Counted from the first letter of the stretch, positions 36,437-46,545 are shown. The stretch: DNA of 59,934 nt from Blastocatellia bacterium (GCA_019695185.1 JAIBAN010000047.1:1-59934); one strand, 5' to 3'. Numbers and translations are program-made. Notes: generated from the letters alone by a model not told the origin.

Positions 36437-39400
36437 ATGCGTCTCTGCTTTTCCCGTTTGGAAAACAATGGTTTCGAATGGCTGGTCCGACTGTTTCTCT
36501 GGGGAATGGTCTGGCTGGCGGGAACCTCTGTGGCACTGGCTTTGGACCCGCACAAACCCCTCATGGAGTTCAACCATGTCACTTGGCCCGACGGTTTGCC
36601 GCAAAATTCCGCCCATTGTGTCGTGCAAACCCCGGATGGCTATATCTGGGTCGCCACTTACGAAGGATTGGTCCGGTTTGACGGGGTTCATTTTGCCGTG
36701 TTTGACACGCAAAATACGCCGGAGCTGAAATCAAATCCCATCAATTGGCTGGCGGTTGGGCAGGATGGAGTTTTATGGGTAGCCTCCAACGACGGATTGC
36801 TGGAATATCGCCAGGGACGTTTTTCCATTTATACGACTGCCGACGGATTGCCACATAACCGCATCAGTCTCATTTATCCAACCCGTGACGGAACGATGTG
36901 GGTTGCCACTCAGGGCGGTTTTGCCTTCCGGCGCGGGAACCGGTTTATCCGTTTTTCCGACCCTCTGGTGCAGAACCGGTCTTCTTTTATCGGGGATGAC
37001 GAGCGGGGGGTGTTTCTCTACAGCCCGCAAACCGGCATCTTGGTTGTGCGGGAAGAAAAAGCTGTGATGTTTGCGGTGCCGGCTCAGGTGGCAGAGCTTT
37101 TCACCCGCCAGTATGTCAACGGACTGGTGGACCGGGACGGCTCGCTGTGGGTGGGAAGCGACGGCATCCTCTGCCACGTGAATGGGGCTGCCGTGCAAAC
37201 CTGGACCACCAGAGACGGTTTGTCGCCGCTGGTCATCTCCAAACTTTTCCAGGACCGGGAAGGAAGCCTGTGGATTGGCTATGAAGGCGGGGGCGTCAGT
37301 CGGCTGACCGAGGGGCGGGTGACCTCATTTTTTCCCACTGACAGTTTGTCGCATGGCCTCATCCGTTCGTTTTGTGAGGACCAGGAAGGCAACCTGTGGA
37401 TTGGGCGCACGGGCGACGGACTGGATTGCCTGAAAGATGAGAAGTTTTCCGTCTACTCCACCCGGCATGGCTTGACCGAAAACAATATCCGGGTGTTGTT
37501 TGAAGACCGCCACCGGAACATGTGGATTGGGTCACATGGCAAGGGGCTGAACTGTCTGCGGCCTGACGGCACGGTCCGGACCTGGACGACCAGGGACGGG
37601 TTGCTGAATGATTACATCCGCTCTCTGGCAGAGGACGAGACCGGCGGTATCTGGGTCGGTTATAACGCTCCCGGTGTGACCCGGATTTGGGACGGGCACT
37701 TGACCCATTTCACTGACCAGCCCGGTTTGCCACCGGAAACCATCTATGCCATCAAACCGGACCGCCAGGGACGGCTTTGGCTGGCAAGCAATGGAGGCGG
37801 ACTGGCCTGGTATGAAAAGGGCCAGTTTCACCTGCTGACTCAAAAGGACGGCTTGCCGCACAATGCCGTCACCATGCTGGCCGAAGACCCGACGGGAGGG
37901 ATGTGGGCGGGCACTTTTGGCGGTCTGGCCTCCGTGCGGGAGGGAAAAATAACCACCTATCATGTACGGGACGGACTGCCTGACAATACCATCCGGGCTC
38001 TCTATGTGGACGCTGCCGGAACTGTCTGGATAGGAACCAATTATGGGCTGGCCCGGTACAAAAACGGACGGTTTGCCACCGTGACCACCCGCCAGGGCCT
38101 GGCTGACAATACGGTTTTTTCTTTTCTGGAGGACCAGTTTGGATTTCTGTGGCTGAGTTCCAACCGGGGAGTTTCCCGGATTTCCAAACAGGAACTGGAA
38201 GCCTTTTGCGATGGGAAACAAACCTCGTTCGCTCTGGAAACTTTTAACCGGGATGACGGCATGGGCAACAACCAATGCAATGGAGTCGCCCAGCCGTCGG
38301 CATGGCGGGCGCAGGATGGCCGGCTCTGGTTTGCCAATATTGCCGGGGCGGTGGTGATTGAACCCGGTCGAATCCGGCGGAATCGGGTACTCCCTCCGGT
38401 TCTGGTGGAATCCCTCCTGGCGGAAGGGAAACCGGTGGCAGCCAATGCCGCCCTGGCTTTGCCGCCGGGAACTGCCAAGTTGGAATTTCACTTCACCGCC
38501 AATAGTTTCATGGCCCCGCCCAGGGTTCGCTTTCGGGTCATGCTGGAAGGATACGACCGGGATTGGATTGAAATGGGCACACAACGGCAGACGACCTATA
38601 CCAATCTGCCGCCCCGCAGCTATCGGTTCCGGGTGATGGCCTGCAACAACGACGGTGCCTGGAACCAGACCGGGGCCGAATTGGCTTTCACCATCAAACC
38701 TTTTTGGTATCAAACCTGGTGGGCGTATGCCGGAGGTTTGGTCCTATTGGGGCTGAGTATTTTTGGGGCGGTCCAATGGCGGGTCCAAACCCTGCGCCGG
38801 CGTGCCGAAAGCCTGGAACAGGTGGTGGCCGAAAGGACTGCCGAGCTGGCGGTCAAAAATGCGGAGCTGGCGGAAAATATCGAGCAGGTCCGGGTGGCAA
38901 AACTGGAAACGGAACGCAAAAACGCCGAACTGGACCGCAAAGTCGGTGAACTCAACCATGCCAATCGGGAACTGCTGGAATCGCATCGGCAGGCCGACCG
39001 GATTTTCTCGGCACTGGCGGAAGCCCTGCCGGGAACGGTCCTGGAAGGAAAATACCGGCTGGAGGAAAAAATCGGAGCCGGCGGATTTGGGGCGGTGTTC
39101 CGGGGAACCCACCTGGTGCTGAACCGGGCGATTGCGGTCAAGGTTTTTCGTCCCTCGCAAGGCAATGATTCCGCCGACGCGGTGGAACGTTTTCGCCGCG
39201 AAGGGGTTTCCGCCTCGCGCATCAGCCATCCGAATGCAATCCAGGTGTTTGATTCGGGGATTTCCGCCGAAGGCATTGCCTATCTGGTGATGGAACTGCT
39301 GGAAGGTCACTCGCTTAACGAGGAGTTGGCTGAACGGCGGCGCTTGCCACTGCGGCGCACGCTCAAAGTCATCGCAGCCGTGGCTGAAGCTCTGGCGGAG

Positions 39401-40060
39401 TCCCATCGGCTGGGGATTATTCATCGTGACATCAAACCTGCCAATATTTTTCTGCACCGGCAGCCCGATGGCGAAGAAGTGGTCAAAGTGGTGGATTTTG
39501 GCATTGCCAAAATGCTGACTGATGACGACAGCAGCGGGAAAAAACTGACGGTCACCGGAGGCATCATCGGAACTCCGACCTATATGGCCCCCGAACGGCT
39601 CCGGGATGATACCTATGACGGACGTTCCGATGTCTACAGCCTGGGGATTGTCTGTTACGAATGCCTGTGTGGTCAGGGACCATTCGCCGGGGGACAAAGC
39701 AGCGCCTACAACATCATTCTGGGGCATTTGAACGAAGTTCCCTCGCCGGTGCGGTCGCATTATCCCGTGCTTCCGGAAGAAATTGACGAGATGGTGTTGA
39801 GCCTGTTGGTCAAAACGCCGGAGGCACGGCCCTCCGCCCGCGAGGTTGCCGACCGGGTACACCAACTTGCGGGACAATATGCCGAATTCACCGAAGACGA
39901 AACCTGTGACCGGTTTGAAATTCCGCTGACCGACCAGCCCACTCGAACCGGGTCGGTCCAGGGCCGTTCAACCTCTGAGACAACCCTCACAACCCCTGTG
40001 AAGCTGGATGACCTGCCCACTGTGGCATTTTCAGATGCGCCGCAAAGCTCCCAAAACTGA
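36437..40060 (+). CDS. Propeller-type sensor fused to a Ser/Thr protein kinase
   Basis: 1,207 residues from ATG 36437. The N-terminus is a paralogue of the preceding sensor (LDPHKPLMEFNHVTWPDG against LDPNKAITQYNHNIWQDG). A Reg_prop propeller covers about 40-650 and a Y_Y_Y domain about 690-750 (RFRVMLEGYDRDWIEMG). One membrane helix at about 760-781 (WWAYAGGLVLLGLSIFGAVQW as a broken motif) and a coiled coil at about 785-860 follow. Then comes a complete eukaryotic-like kinase at about 868-1140: GAGGFGAVFRG, AVKVF, IIHRDIKPANIFL, VVDFGIAKM, GTPTYMAPERL. Extracytoplasmic ligand binding could therefore drive Ser/Thr phosphorylation instead of phosphorelay. No Shine-Dalgarno site is visible; the CCCTGAA array ends 14 bp upstream. 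Confidence 0.94.
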   Translation: MRLCFSRLENNGFEWLVRLFLWGMVWLAGTSVALALDPHKPLMEFNHVTWPDGLPQNSAHCVVQTPDGYIWVATYEGLVRFDGVHFAVFDTQNTPELKSNPINWLAVGQDGVLWVASNDGLLEYRQGRFSIYTTADGLPHNRISLIYPTRDGTMWVATQGGFAFRRGNRFIRFSDPLVQNRSSFIGDDERGVFLYSPQTGILVVREEKAVMFAVPAQVAELFTRQYVNGLVDRDGSLWVGSDGILCHVNGAAVQTWTTRDGLSPLVISKLFQDREGSLWIGYEGGGVSRLTEGRVTSFFPTDSLSHGLIRSFCEDQEGNLWIGRTGDGLDCLKDEKFSVYSTRHGLTENNIRVLFEDRHRNMWIGSHGKGLNCLRPDGTVRTWTTRDGLLNDYIRSLAEDETGGIWVGYNAPGVTRIWDGHLTHFTDQPGLPPETIYAIKPDRQGRLWLASNGGGLAWYEKGQFHLLTQKDGLPHNAVTMLAEDPTGGMWAGTFGGLASVREGKITTYHVRDGLPDNTIRALYVDAAGTVWIGTNYGLARYKNGRFATVTTRQGLADNTVFSFLEDQFGFLWLSSNRGVSRISKQELEAFCDGKQTSFALETFNRDDGMGNNQCNGVAQPSAWRAQDGRLWFANIAGAVVIEPGRIRRNRVLPPVLVESLLAEGKPVAANAALALPPGTAKLEFHFTANSFMAPPRVRFRVMLEGYDRDWIEMGTQRQTTYTNLPPRSYRFRVMACNNDGAWNQTGAELAFTIKPFWYQTWWAYAGGLVLLGLSIFGAVQWRVQTLRRRAESLEQVVAERTAELAVKNAELAENIEQVRVAKLETERKNAELDRKVGELNHANRELLESHRQADRIFSALAEALPGTVLEGKYRLEEKIGAGGFGAVFRGTHLVLNRAIAVKVFRPSQGNDSADAVERFRREGVSASRISHPNAIQVFDSGISAEGIAYLVMELLEGHSLNEELAERRRLPLRRTLKVIAAVAEALAESHRLGIIHRDIKPANIFLHRQPDGEEVVKVVDFGIAKMLTDDDSSGKKLTVTGGIIGTPTYMAPERLRDDTYDGRSDVYSLGIVCYECLCGQGPFAGGQSSAYNIILGHLNEVPSPVRSHYPVLPEEIDEMVLSLLVKTPEARPSAREVADRVHQLAGQYAEFTEDETCDRFEIPLTDQPTRTGSVQGRSTSETTLTTPVKLDDLPTVAFSDAPQSSQN

Positions 40061-40203
40061 CCTGGCCCAAAGCGGAAAAATCCCCTTGGTTTCAGTGCCG
40101 TTTTCGGAATTGCTTTCAAAAGTCGAATCGGATAGCTTGGTCCTGCTTGTCTTTTTCTTCCTGCCATATCCCGTTTTTTCCAAATTGATGGAGCTTCACT
40201 GAT

Positions 40204-43200
40204 ATGAATTCCCGATTCATCGCAGGTTTGTTGCTGATTGTGGCTGGTTGTTGGCTGCCGGTTGCCGGTTCCACGCTGTGGGCCTGGCAAACCCAGTCGG
40301 ACAAGGGACCCCTGCAAACGCTGCCCGCGCCGGGTGAAGTCATCAAGCGGGAACTGGCGGGCGGCGCAACCCACACTTTTTCAATACCACTCAAAGCCAA
40401 TGATTACCTCAATCTGGTGGTGGACCAGAAAGGAATTGATGTGGTGCTGCGCTTGAGTGGCCCGAATGGAAAGGTGCTGCGGGAAATTGACCACCCAAAC
40501 GGCATCCAAGGGTGGGAACAACTCTTTTTCCTGGCGTCAGAGAGCGGCGGTTACCGCCTGGAGGTGGTTTCCCTTGAGAAAACCGCCCTGGCAGGAGCCT
40601 ATGAGTTAAAAGTGAGAGTTCTGCATCCAGCCACAGCGGATGATAAAACCGAAATGGAAATTGAAACGTGGCTGGACCAGGGAAAAACCCTGGAAGACGC
40701 CGGCAAGTACAGTGAAGCCATTACGCTTTATGCCAAAGCCCTGGAAAAGGCCGAACCGGTGGCCGACCGGTTTCCGGTGCTGGTTGCCAACAGCCTCAAC
40801 AACCTGGCAGTGGTATCTGAGGCAACCGGTGATTTTGCCAAAGCCGAGGCATATCATGTTCGGGCCCTCGCCTTGCGGGAGAAAACCCTGGGTCCGGACA
40901 ATGAAGATGTGGCGCAGAGTCTCAATAATCTGGCGATGATTCTGTATGAAAAAAAAGGGGAATTCGACCGGGCCGAGTCCATGTTCCTGCGGGCTTTGGC
41001 CATTTGGGAGAAAAAATATGGCCCTGAACATCTGGAAGTCGCCCGCTGCCTGAACAATCTGGCCCAGTTTTACCGGTACACCGGGAACCATCAAAAAGCA
41101 GAACCGCTCTACCTGCGCTCGTTGGCAATCTATGAGAAGGTCCTGGGGCCGGACCATGAGGAGGTTGGGGTGGCCGTCAACAACCTCGCTTCGTTTTATT
41201 CGAGCCGGGGAGATTACGCCAAAGCGGAATCCTATTTCTTGCGGACCAGGGGAATTTTTGAAAAAGCCCTGGGACCGGAGCATCCCAATGTGGCGGCCAT
41301 TCTCAATAATCTGGGTTTGCTCTACATGAACAAAGGCGAGTATGCCAAGGTTGAGCCGCTTTTTTTGCGAGCCAGAGCCATTTGGGAAAAAACGCTGGGA
41401 CCCGACCACGCCAACATTGCCACCATCTGCCGCGTGCTGGCCGGTTTTTATTCGTCCCAAAGCGACTTTACCAGGGCCGAACCGCTTTTCCAGCAGGCTT
41501 TGGCCATTGATGAAAAAGCCTTGGGGCCAACCCATCCCAGAGTCGCCATCAGTGTCAATAATCTGGCCAATATGTACCGGCAGAAAAGTGATTATGCCAG
41601 GGCCGAACCGCTTTACCAGCGGGCCTTGGCAATTCGGGAAAAGGCATTTGGCCCGGAGCATCCGGAAGTGGCCAGCAGTCTGAACAACCTGGCCTTGAAC
41701 TTTTCCAATCAAAACAACTTTGCGCAGGCCGAACCGCTCTTTCAACGGGCACTCGCCATTTTGGAAAAAAAGCTGGGGCCGGACCACCTGGAACTTGCCA
41801 CACCGCTCACGAATCTGGCCGACCTGTATCGGGACAAGCGGGATTTCGACCGGGCCGAACCGCTTTACCTGCGGTCACTGGCCATCCGGGAGAAAACACT
41901 GGGGCCCAATCATCCGGTGCTGACCAACAGCCTCGACAATTTGGCCAGACTCTATGTGCAGAAAGGAGAGCAGGCCAAAGCCGAACCGCTTTTTCGCCGG
42001 GCTTTGGCAATTCGGGAAAAAGTTCTGGGGGCGGACCATCCGGAGTTTGCCACCAACCTGTATTCCCTGGCCTTGGTTTCCTGGGCCAAGGGTGAGGTCA
42101 CAGAAGCGGTTCGGTCTTTGATTCAGGGGCAGGAAATCATCGAACGGGACTTGGTGCGCAATCTGGTTTCCGGCTCGGAGCAGCAAAAGGCCCTGTATCT
42201 GAACCAAACCGGACGCTGGCTTCGGGCAATTCTGTCCGTCCAGGCCCAGGCCGCGCCACATGACCCGGCTGCTCTCAGGGCTGCCCTCACAGAAGTTTTG
42301 CGCCGCAAAGGGCGGTCACTGGATGCCATGACGAGTGCCGTGGCAACGGTCCGGAGCCAGGGCAATCCGGAAAACCAAAAGCTCCTGGATGAATACTCCA
42401 GTCTGGCCGGGCAGATTTCAGTGTTGGCTCTCAGAGGGCCGGGGAAACAAAAACCGGAAGACCATTTGGCTGCTATCCGCGACCTGGAAGACCGCAAGGA
42501 AAAACTGGAAAATGAAATCAGCCGCCGTTCCCTGGAATTCAAGGCCCAACAGACACCGATTACACTCGCAGCCGTCCAAAACCTGATTCCTGTTGATGCA
42601 GCCTTGGTGGAATATGCGAGTTACATCCCGCTTGACCCGCAGAACAATCCGACCGGAAAACGGCGCTATGTGGTTTTTGTCGTCAAACCCGGAACCCGAA
42701 CCCCGGAGCTTCAATGGGCTGATTTGGGTGAGGCCGAGCCGATTGACAAGGCTGTGGCAGCTTACCGGAAGGTGCTGGGCAGCAAAACCACATCCATTCC
42801 CAAAGAAGTCAAAACCGCCGCGCAGGCACTGGAAACCCTTATCACCAAACCGGTCCGGCGACTGGTCGGACCAGCCAAACACCTGCTGTTGTCTCCGGAT
42901 GGAATGCTCAATCTGATTCCCTTTTCCGCCCTGATGGACGAAAAAGGGAAATACCTGGTTGAAAATTACACCTTAACCTACCTCACCAGCGGGCGTGACC
43001 TGTTGCGCTTGCAGGTTGCGTTACCGTTCCAACAACCACCGCTCGTGATTGCCAACCCGGATTATGCCGATGGTCCCGGTCCAAAACTGGCCGGGCGGTC
43101 CTATAACCCGTTGAAACTGCTCCCGGAAACAGCAGCCGAAGGACAGGAAATCCGCCATTTGTTGCCTGCCACCAGACTCCTGGTCCGGAATGAGGCGACT

Positions 43201-43785
43201 GAGGAAGCGGTGAAATCCGTCCGCCGGCCTGAAATCCTGCATATTGCCACGCATGGGTATTTTTTGACTGATACCACTCCGGCAGAAGCAACCGGCGGGC
43301 AACGGCTGCTGGAGCGGGAAATGGCTCTGGGGGGAAATGAAATGGGACTACAGGTAAAGAATCCACTGCTGCGGTCCTGGCTGTTTTTTGCCGGAGCCAA
43401 TCACGGCGGAACGGCTGACGACGACGGCATCATGACCGCGCTGGAAGTCGCTCAACTCGATTTGTGGGGCACCCGACTGACCGTGCTTTCCGCTTGTGAA
43501 ACCGGAGTCGGATTGGCTCAATCCGGGGAAGGCGTCTATGGTCTGCGCCGCGCCCTGGTGCTGGCTGGCAGCGAAGCACAGTTCATGAGCCTGTGGTCGG
43601 TTTCCGATGAAGGAACCCGGAAATTGATGGTTGAATATTACACGAGGTTGAAAGCCGGAGAGGGAAGGAGTGCGGCGCTCAGGCACACCCAACTCAAACT
43701 GCTTCAAAACCCACAGTACCGCCATCCGTTTTACTGGGCCAGTTTTATCCAATCGGGGGCCTGGACCAACCTGCAAGGAAAATAA
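40204..43785 (+). CDS. Secreted TPR-CHAT protein, second copy type
   Basis: 1,193 residues from ATG 40204 with GGAG upstream. A signal peptide (FIAGLLLIVAGCWLPVAG) is followed by a PPC-like beta-sandwich (about 45-135). Kinesin-light-chain-style TPRs of 42 residues cover about 150-640 (AEPLYLRSLAIYEKVLGPDH type). A helical linker leads to the CHAT domain (about 860-1190) with HIATHGYFL (His about 1017) and TVLSACETGVG (Cys about 1098). SLWSVSDEGTRKLM and HPFYWASFIQSG are typical CHAT landmarks. It is 143 bp after the sensor-Ser/Thr-kinase gene and 32 bp before the decarboxylase gene, so an operon is likely. Confidence 0.94.
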   Translation: MNSRFIAGLLLIVAGCWLPVAGSTLWAWQTQSDKGPLQTLPAPGEVIKRELAGGATHTFSIPLKANDYLNLVVDQKGIDVVLRLSGPNGKVLREIDHPNGIQGWEQLFFLASESGGYRLEVVSLEKTALAGAYELKVRVLHPATADDKTEMEIETWLDQGKTLEDAGKYSEAITLYAKALEKAEPVADRFPVLVANSLNNLAVVSEATGDFAKAEAYHVRALALREKTLGPDNEDVAQSLNNLAMILYEKKGEFDRAESMFLRALAIWEKKYGPEHLEVARCLNNLAQFYRYTGNHQKAEPLYLRSLAIYEKVLGPDHEEVGVAVNNLASFYSSRGDYAKAESYFLRTRGIFEKALGPEHPNVAAILNNLGLLYMNKGEYAKVEPLFLRARAIWEKTLGPDHANIATICRVLAGFYSSQSDFTRAEPLFQQALAIDEKALGPTHPRVAISVNNLANMYRQKSDYARAEPLYQRALAIREKAFGPEHPEVASSLNNLALNFSNQNNFAQAEPLFQRALAILEKKLGPDHLELATPLTNLADLYRDKRDFDRAEPLYLRSLAIREKTLGPNHPVLTNSLDNLARLYVQKGEQAKAEPLFRRALAIREKVLGADHPEFATNLYSLALVSWAKGEVTEAVRSLIQGQEIIERDLVRNLVSGSEQQKALYLNQTGRWLRAILSVQAQAAPHDPAALRAALTEVLRRKGRSLDAMTSAVATVRSQGNPENQKLLDEYSSLAGQISVLALRGPGKQKPEDHLAAIRDLEDRKEKLENEISRRSLEFKAQQTPITLAAVQNLIPVDAALVEYASYIPLDPQNNPTGKRRYVVFVVKPGTRTPELQWADLGEAEPIDKAVAAYRKVLGSKTTSIPKEVKTAAQALETLITKPVRRLVGPAKHLLLSPDGMLNLIPFSALMDEKGKYLVENYTLTYLTSGRDLLRLQVALPFQQPPLVIANPDYADGPGPKLAGRSYNPLKLLPETAAEGQEIRHLLPATRLLVRNEATEEAVKSVRRPEILHIATHGYFLTDTTPAEATGGQRLLEREMALGGNEMGLQVKNPLLRSWLFFAGANHGGTADDDGIMTALEVAQLDLWGTRLTVLSACETGVGLAQSGEGVYGLRRALVLAGSEAQFMSLWSVSDEGTRKLMVEYYTRLKAGEGRSAALRHTQLKLLQNPQYRHPFYWASFIQSGAWTNLQGK

Positions 43786-43817
43786 ACAAAACCACAAGAC
43801 GTTCCAGGAACAAAACA

Positions 43818-46466
43818 ATGAGCAAAATAAATGACGAACCAACCCTGTCGCCCCGTTTGAAAGCCTGGTTTTTAGGGCCGAAAGCTGAAAATGAGGAACT
43901 GCTGGAAAAATTTCTACTGGATGCGTTTCGGGATTATTGCTACTGGCGCAGAAATTTTCATCCCGAAGACGAACCCTATGTCGGTGCCGTGGACCGGCTG
44001 GACCGTGATTTTCAGGAATATCGGGAAGTGCTGCATGACCGCCTGTTTGAAATGGTGTCGCTGCTCAAACGGAGCATTCCCAGCTTCAGCCCCCGCTATC
44101 TGGGGCACATGACAAGCGATTTACTGATGCCGGCGGTGCTGGGGTATACGGCGGCAATGCTCTACAACCAGAACAATATTTACAAGGAAGCCTCCACCAT
44201 CACGCTGCAACTGGAATCGGAGGCGGTCAAGCTGATGGCCCGGATGCTCCATCTGGACCCGGCACAGGCCTGGGGGCATCTTTGTTCGGGAGGCACAGCG
44301 GCCAATCTGGAATCGCTCTGGGCAGCCCGCAACGTTCGGCTGTACCCGTATCAACTGGCCCTGGCCCTGGAACATGCCAGAGGAAAGGGCGGCACCCCAA
44401 CCCAGCCGGAAGTGGCCCGCACCCTGGCGGAATTCACCGTCGGGACCGGCGGAACATTTGGGGAAATGGTGGCGGCAGGGCGGTTGGGCCGGTTGCGCCT
44501 GACAGATATGCTGGCTTTGCGCGACCAGATGGTGGCGGCCAGCGGACACCAGCATGAGTTGGGCCGGCACGTCAAACCCTTTCTTGGTTTGGGCTGGAGT
44601 GATTTATTCAGCGGATTACGTGCGGTTTCAACCACAACCTTACCCGCCAATTTCAAAGTGCTGGTCAGTGCCAACGCCCATTATTCACTCCTGAAAGCTT
44701 TGGGCATCATTGGGTTAGGCGAAGCCAATCTGGTCAAACTGCCGCTGGACCGGGCCATGCGGCTCGATACTGCGCAATTGCAGCACCGGCTGCATGATTT
44801 GTTGCAGGAAGGGGATTGCATCCTGGCGGTGGTGGGAGTTTACGGTTCCACCGAGGAAGGTGCGATTGACGATTTTGACCGCCTGGTGGAAATCCGGGAG
44901 GCATTCCGGGCCGAACAGGAAGTTGATTTCTGGCTGCATGGCGATGCCTGTTACGGCGGCTATGCGTTGTCACTTTCGCATCCCTGTCCTGCCGACCAGC
45001 GGCAGGGAGCTGCCGATATTGCGTTCTTTTTGCGCGAAATGCTGAAAGAACAGGTCAAAAGCGAAATTTCCTCGACCGTTGCCTGGAGCGAACTGCATAC
45101 CCAAAACTGGGTCCGGCGGTCACTTGCCTTGCAGCATTGTGATTCGATTTCGATTGACCCGCATAAACTGGGCTACATTCCATATCCGTCCGGAGCGGTG
45201 TGCTTCCAGGATTACCGGGTCCGGGAATTCATCCGCTATGATGCTCCGTACCTGAATGTGGCCGCCGAACCGCCTCCGGCAGCCACCGTGACAAGTCATC
45301 ACCAAAGTCGCCCGGCGACACATTGGGATATTGGAGAGCTGGGCAAATACACCTTGGAAGGTTCGCGTTCGGGAGCCTGCGGTGCCGCCGTTTGGCTGGC
45401 TCACCAGACCGTCCCGCTGGACCGCTCCGGTCACGGCCAGACCATTGCCCAGTCAGTCTTGGGAGCCCGGCGGCTGCAATCGGTCCTGGAAACCGAACTG
45501 ACGCTGGAGCATCCGTCCGGCGTCGGTTGTTGTTTCCTGTGTGAAGACCCGGACCTCAATATTTTGTGTTACACCTTTCCCAGCGTGGTCCGCTATCCCG
45601 AACTGGATGGGCTGGCGCTCCAGGTGCCTTTGGCTGTTCTCAATCGGGCAGTCAACCATTTTTTTACCGAATGCCTGCCAACGGAGGACCGGCCCACCCT
45701 GACCCGTGATTTTGTGGTTTCCCTGACCAGCCTGAGCGAACACGAATATGGCGACACCCTGACACATTTTTTTGAGCGGTTGCAACAACGGGGACTGGTC
45801 GGCGAACTGGTCAAACAGCATCCGGACGGCACGGTTGCCGGCAATCCCTGGCGGGACGACCACCAGGTGACCGTGGTGCGGACAGTTGTCATGAGTCCCT
45901 TTTTCCTCCAGGCCGGAACCCGGCCCCGAATGCAAAGCTCACGGCGGGATTTGGTGTTTGAATATGCCGAATTTTTGCAGAAAGACCTGGAACGGATTTT
46001 CAAAGCCGAACTGAACCGGCCAGTTGCCCCGACGGCCCGCCCGACCCTGACCCGGAAGGTTTTGATTATCGAAAGCGTGGAGGAAACGCTCAGTATTTTC
46101 TGCGCCCAATTCCGCCGCATCAGCTTTCAAGCCGAACCGGAACAGGTTATTGGGGTCAAAAGTTGCACGGCAGCCCGGCCATATCTGGCGGATGCGGAAA
46201 TCGTTTTGTTTGACTTTGAAACTCCAGGTGAAAGCGAAGCTGAATCCTTGGCGTTTTTGGACCTCTTGCGGGAATCACCACAAGTCAAAGGGGTGGTGGT
46301 TTTTGTTTCAAGCCGGAGGTTGCACGCCTTACTTCAGGAGAACACCCGTCGCCGGAGCGACTGGCATGTGACCTTTCATCACAAGCCGGCCCCGCTCAGT
46401 GTCAATTTCCAGGCGACTGCCAACGTCATCATGGCTGACGTATGGGACGCACTCCAACTGAAGTAA
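43818..46466 (+). CDS. PLP-dependent group II decarboxylase with receiver-like C-terminal domain
   Basis: 882 residues from ATG 43818 behind AGGAAC, 32 bp after the TPR-CHAT gene. The decarboxylase part (about 60-740) has RYLGHMTSDLLMPAVLG, HLCSGGTAANLESLWAAR, FWLHGDACYGGYAL with the PLP-binding Asp, and the Schiff-base motif SISIDPHKLGYIPYPSGA (Lys about 450). Residues about 745-882 look like a receiver fold: KVLIIESVEETLSIF, VLFDFETPGE at the phospho-Asp position, VVVFVSS and FHHKPAPL with the conserved Lys. The acidic pair after the first strand is reduced (IES instead of VDD), so phosphorylation is doubtful. Substrate unknown; aromatic, Glu or Asp decarboxylation is possible. Confidence 0.88.
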   Translation: MSKINDEPTLSPRLKAWFLGPKAENEELLEKFLLDAFRDYCYWRRNFHPEDEPYVGAVDRLDRDFQEYREVLHDRLFEMVSLLKRSIPSFSPRYLGHMTSDLLMPAVLGYTAAMLYNQNNIYKEASTITLQLESEAVKLMARMLHLDPAQAWGHLCSGGTAANLESLWAARNVRLYPYQLALALEHARGKGGTPTQPEVARTLAEFTVGTGGTFGEMVAAGRLGRLRLTDMLALRDQMVAASGHQHELGRHVKPFLGLGWSDLFSGLRAVSTTTLPANFKVLVSANAHYSLLKALGIIGLGEANLVKLPLDRAMRLDTAQLQHRLHDLLQEGDCILAVVGVYGSTEEGAIDDFDRLVEIREAFRAEQEVDFWLHGDACYGGYALSLSHPCPADQRQGAADIAFFLREMLKEQVKSEISSTVAWSELHTQNWVRRSLALQHCDSISIDPHKLGYIPYPSGAVCFQDYRVREFIRYDAPYLNVAAEPPPAATVTSHHQSRPATHWDIGELGKYTLEGSRSGACGAAVWLAHQTVPLDRSGHGQTIAQSVLGARRLQSVLETELTLEHPSGVGCCFLCEDPDLNILCYTFPSVVRYPELDGLALQVPLAVLNRAVNHFFTECLPTEDRPTLTRDFVVSLTSLSEHEYGDTLTHFFERLQQRGLVGELVKQHPDGTVAGNPWRDDHQVTVVRTVVMSPFFLQAGTRPRMQSSRRDLVFEYAEFLQKDLERIFKAELNRPVAPTARPTLTRKVLIIESVEETLSIFCAQFRRISFQAEPEQVIGVKSCTAARPYLADAEIVLFDFETPGESEAESLAFLDLLRESPQVKGVVVFVSSRRLHALLQENTRRRSDWHVTFHHKPAPLSVNFQATANVIMADVWDALQLK

Positions 46467-46469
46467 AGT

Positions 46470-46545
46470 TCAGAGTTCCGCCTTCAGGCGGCGGTTTGGA
46501 GTTCCGCCTTCAGGCGGCGGTTTGGAGTTCCGCCTTCAGGCGGCA
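46470..46545. repeat. REP cluster, three direct copies (left of RAYT)
   Basis: Three copies of GAGTTCCGCCTTCAGGCGGC at 26-bp spacing, linked by GGTTTG. Each folds as CCGCC-TTCA-GGCGG behind a GGAG tetranucleotide. They are inverted relative to the cluster at 47199-47325 on the other side of the transposase gene. Confidence 0.95.
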
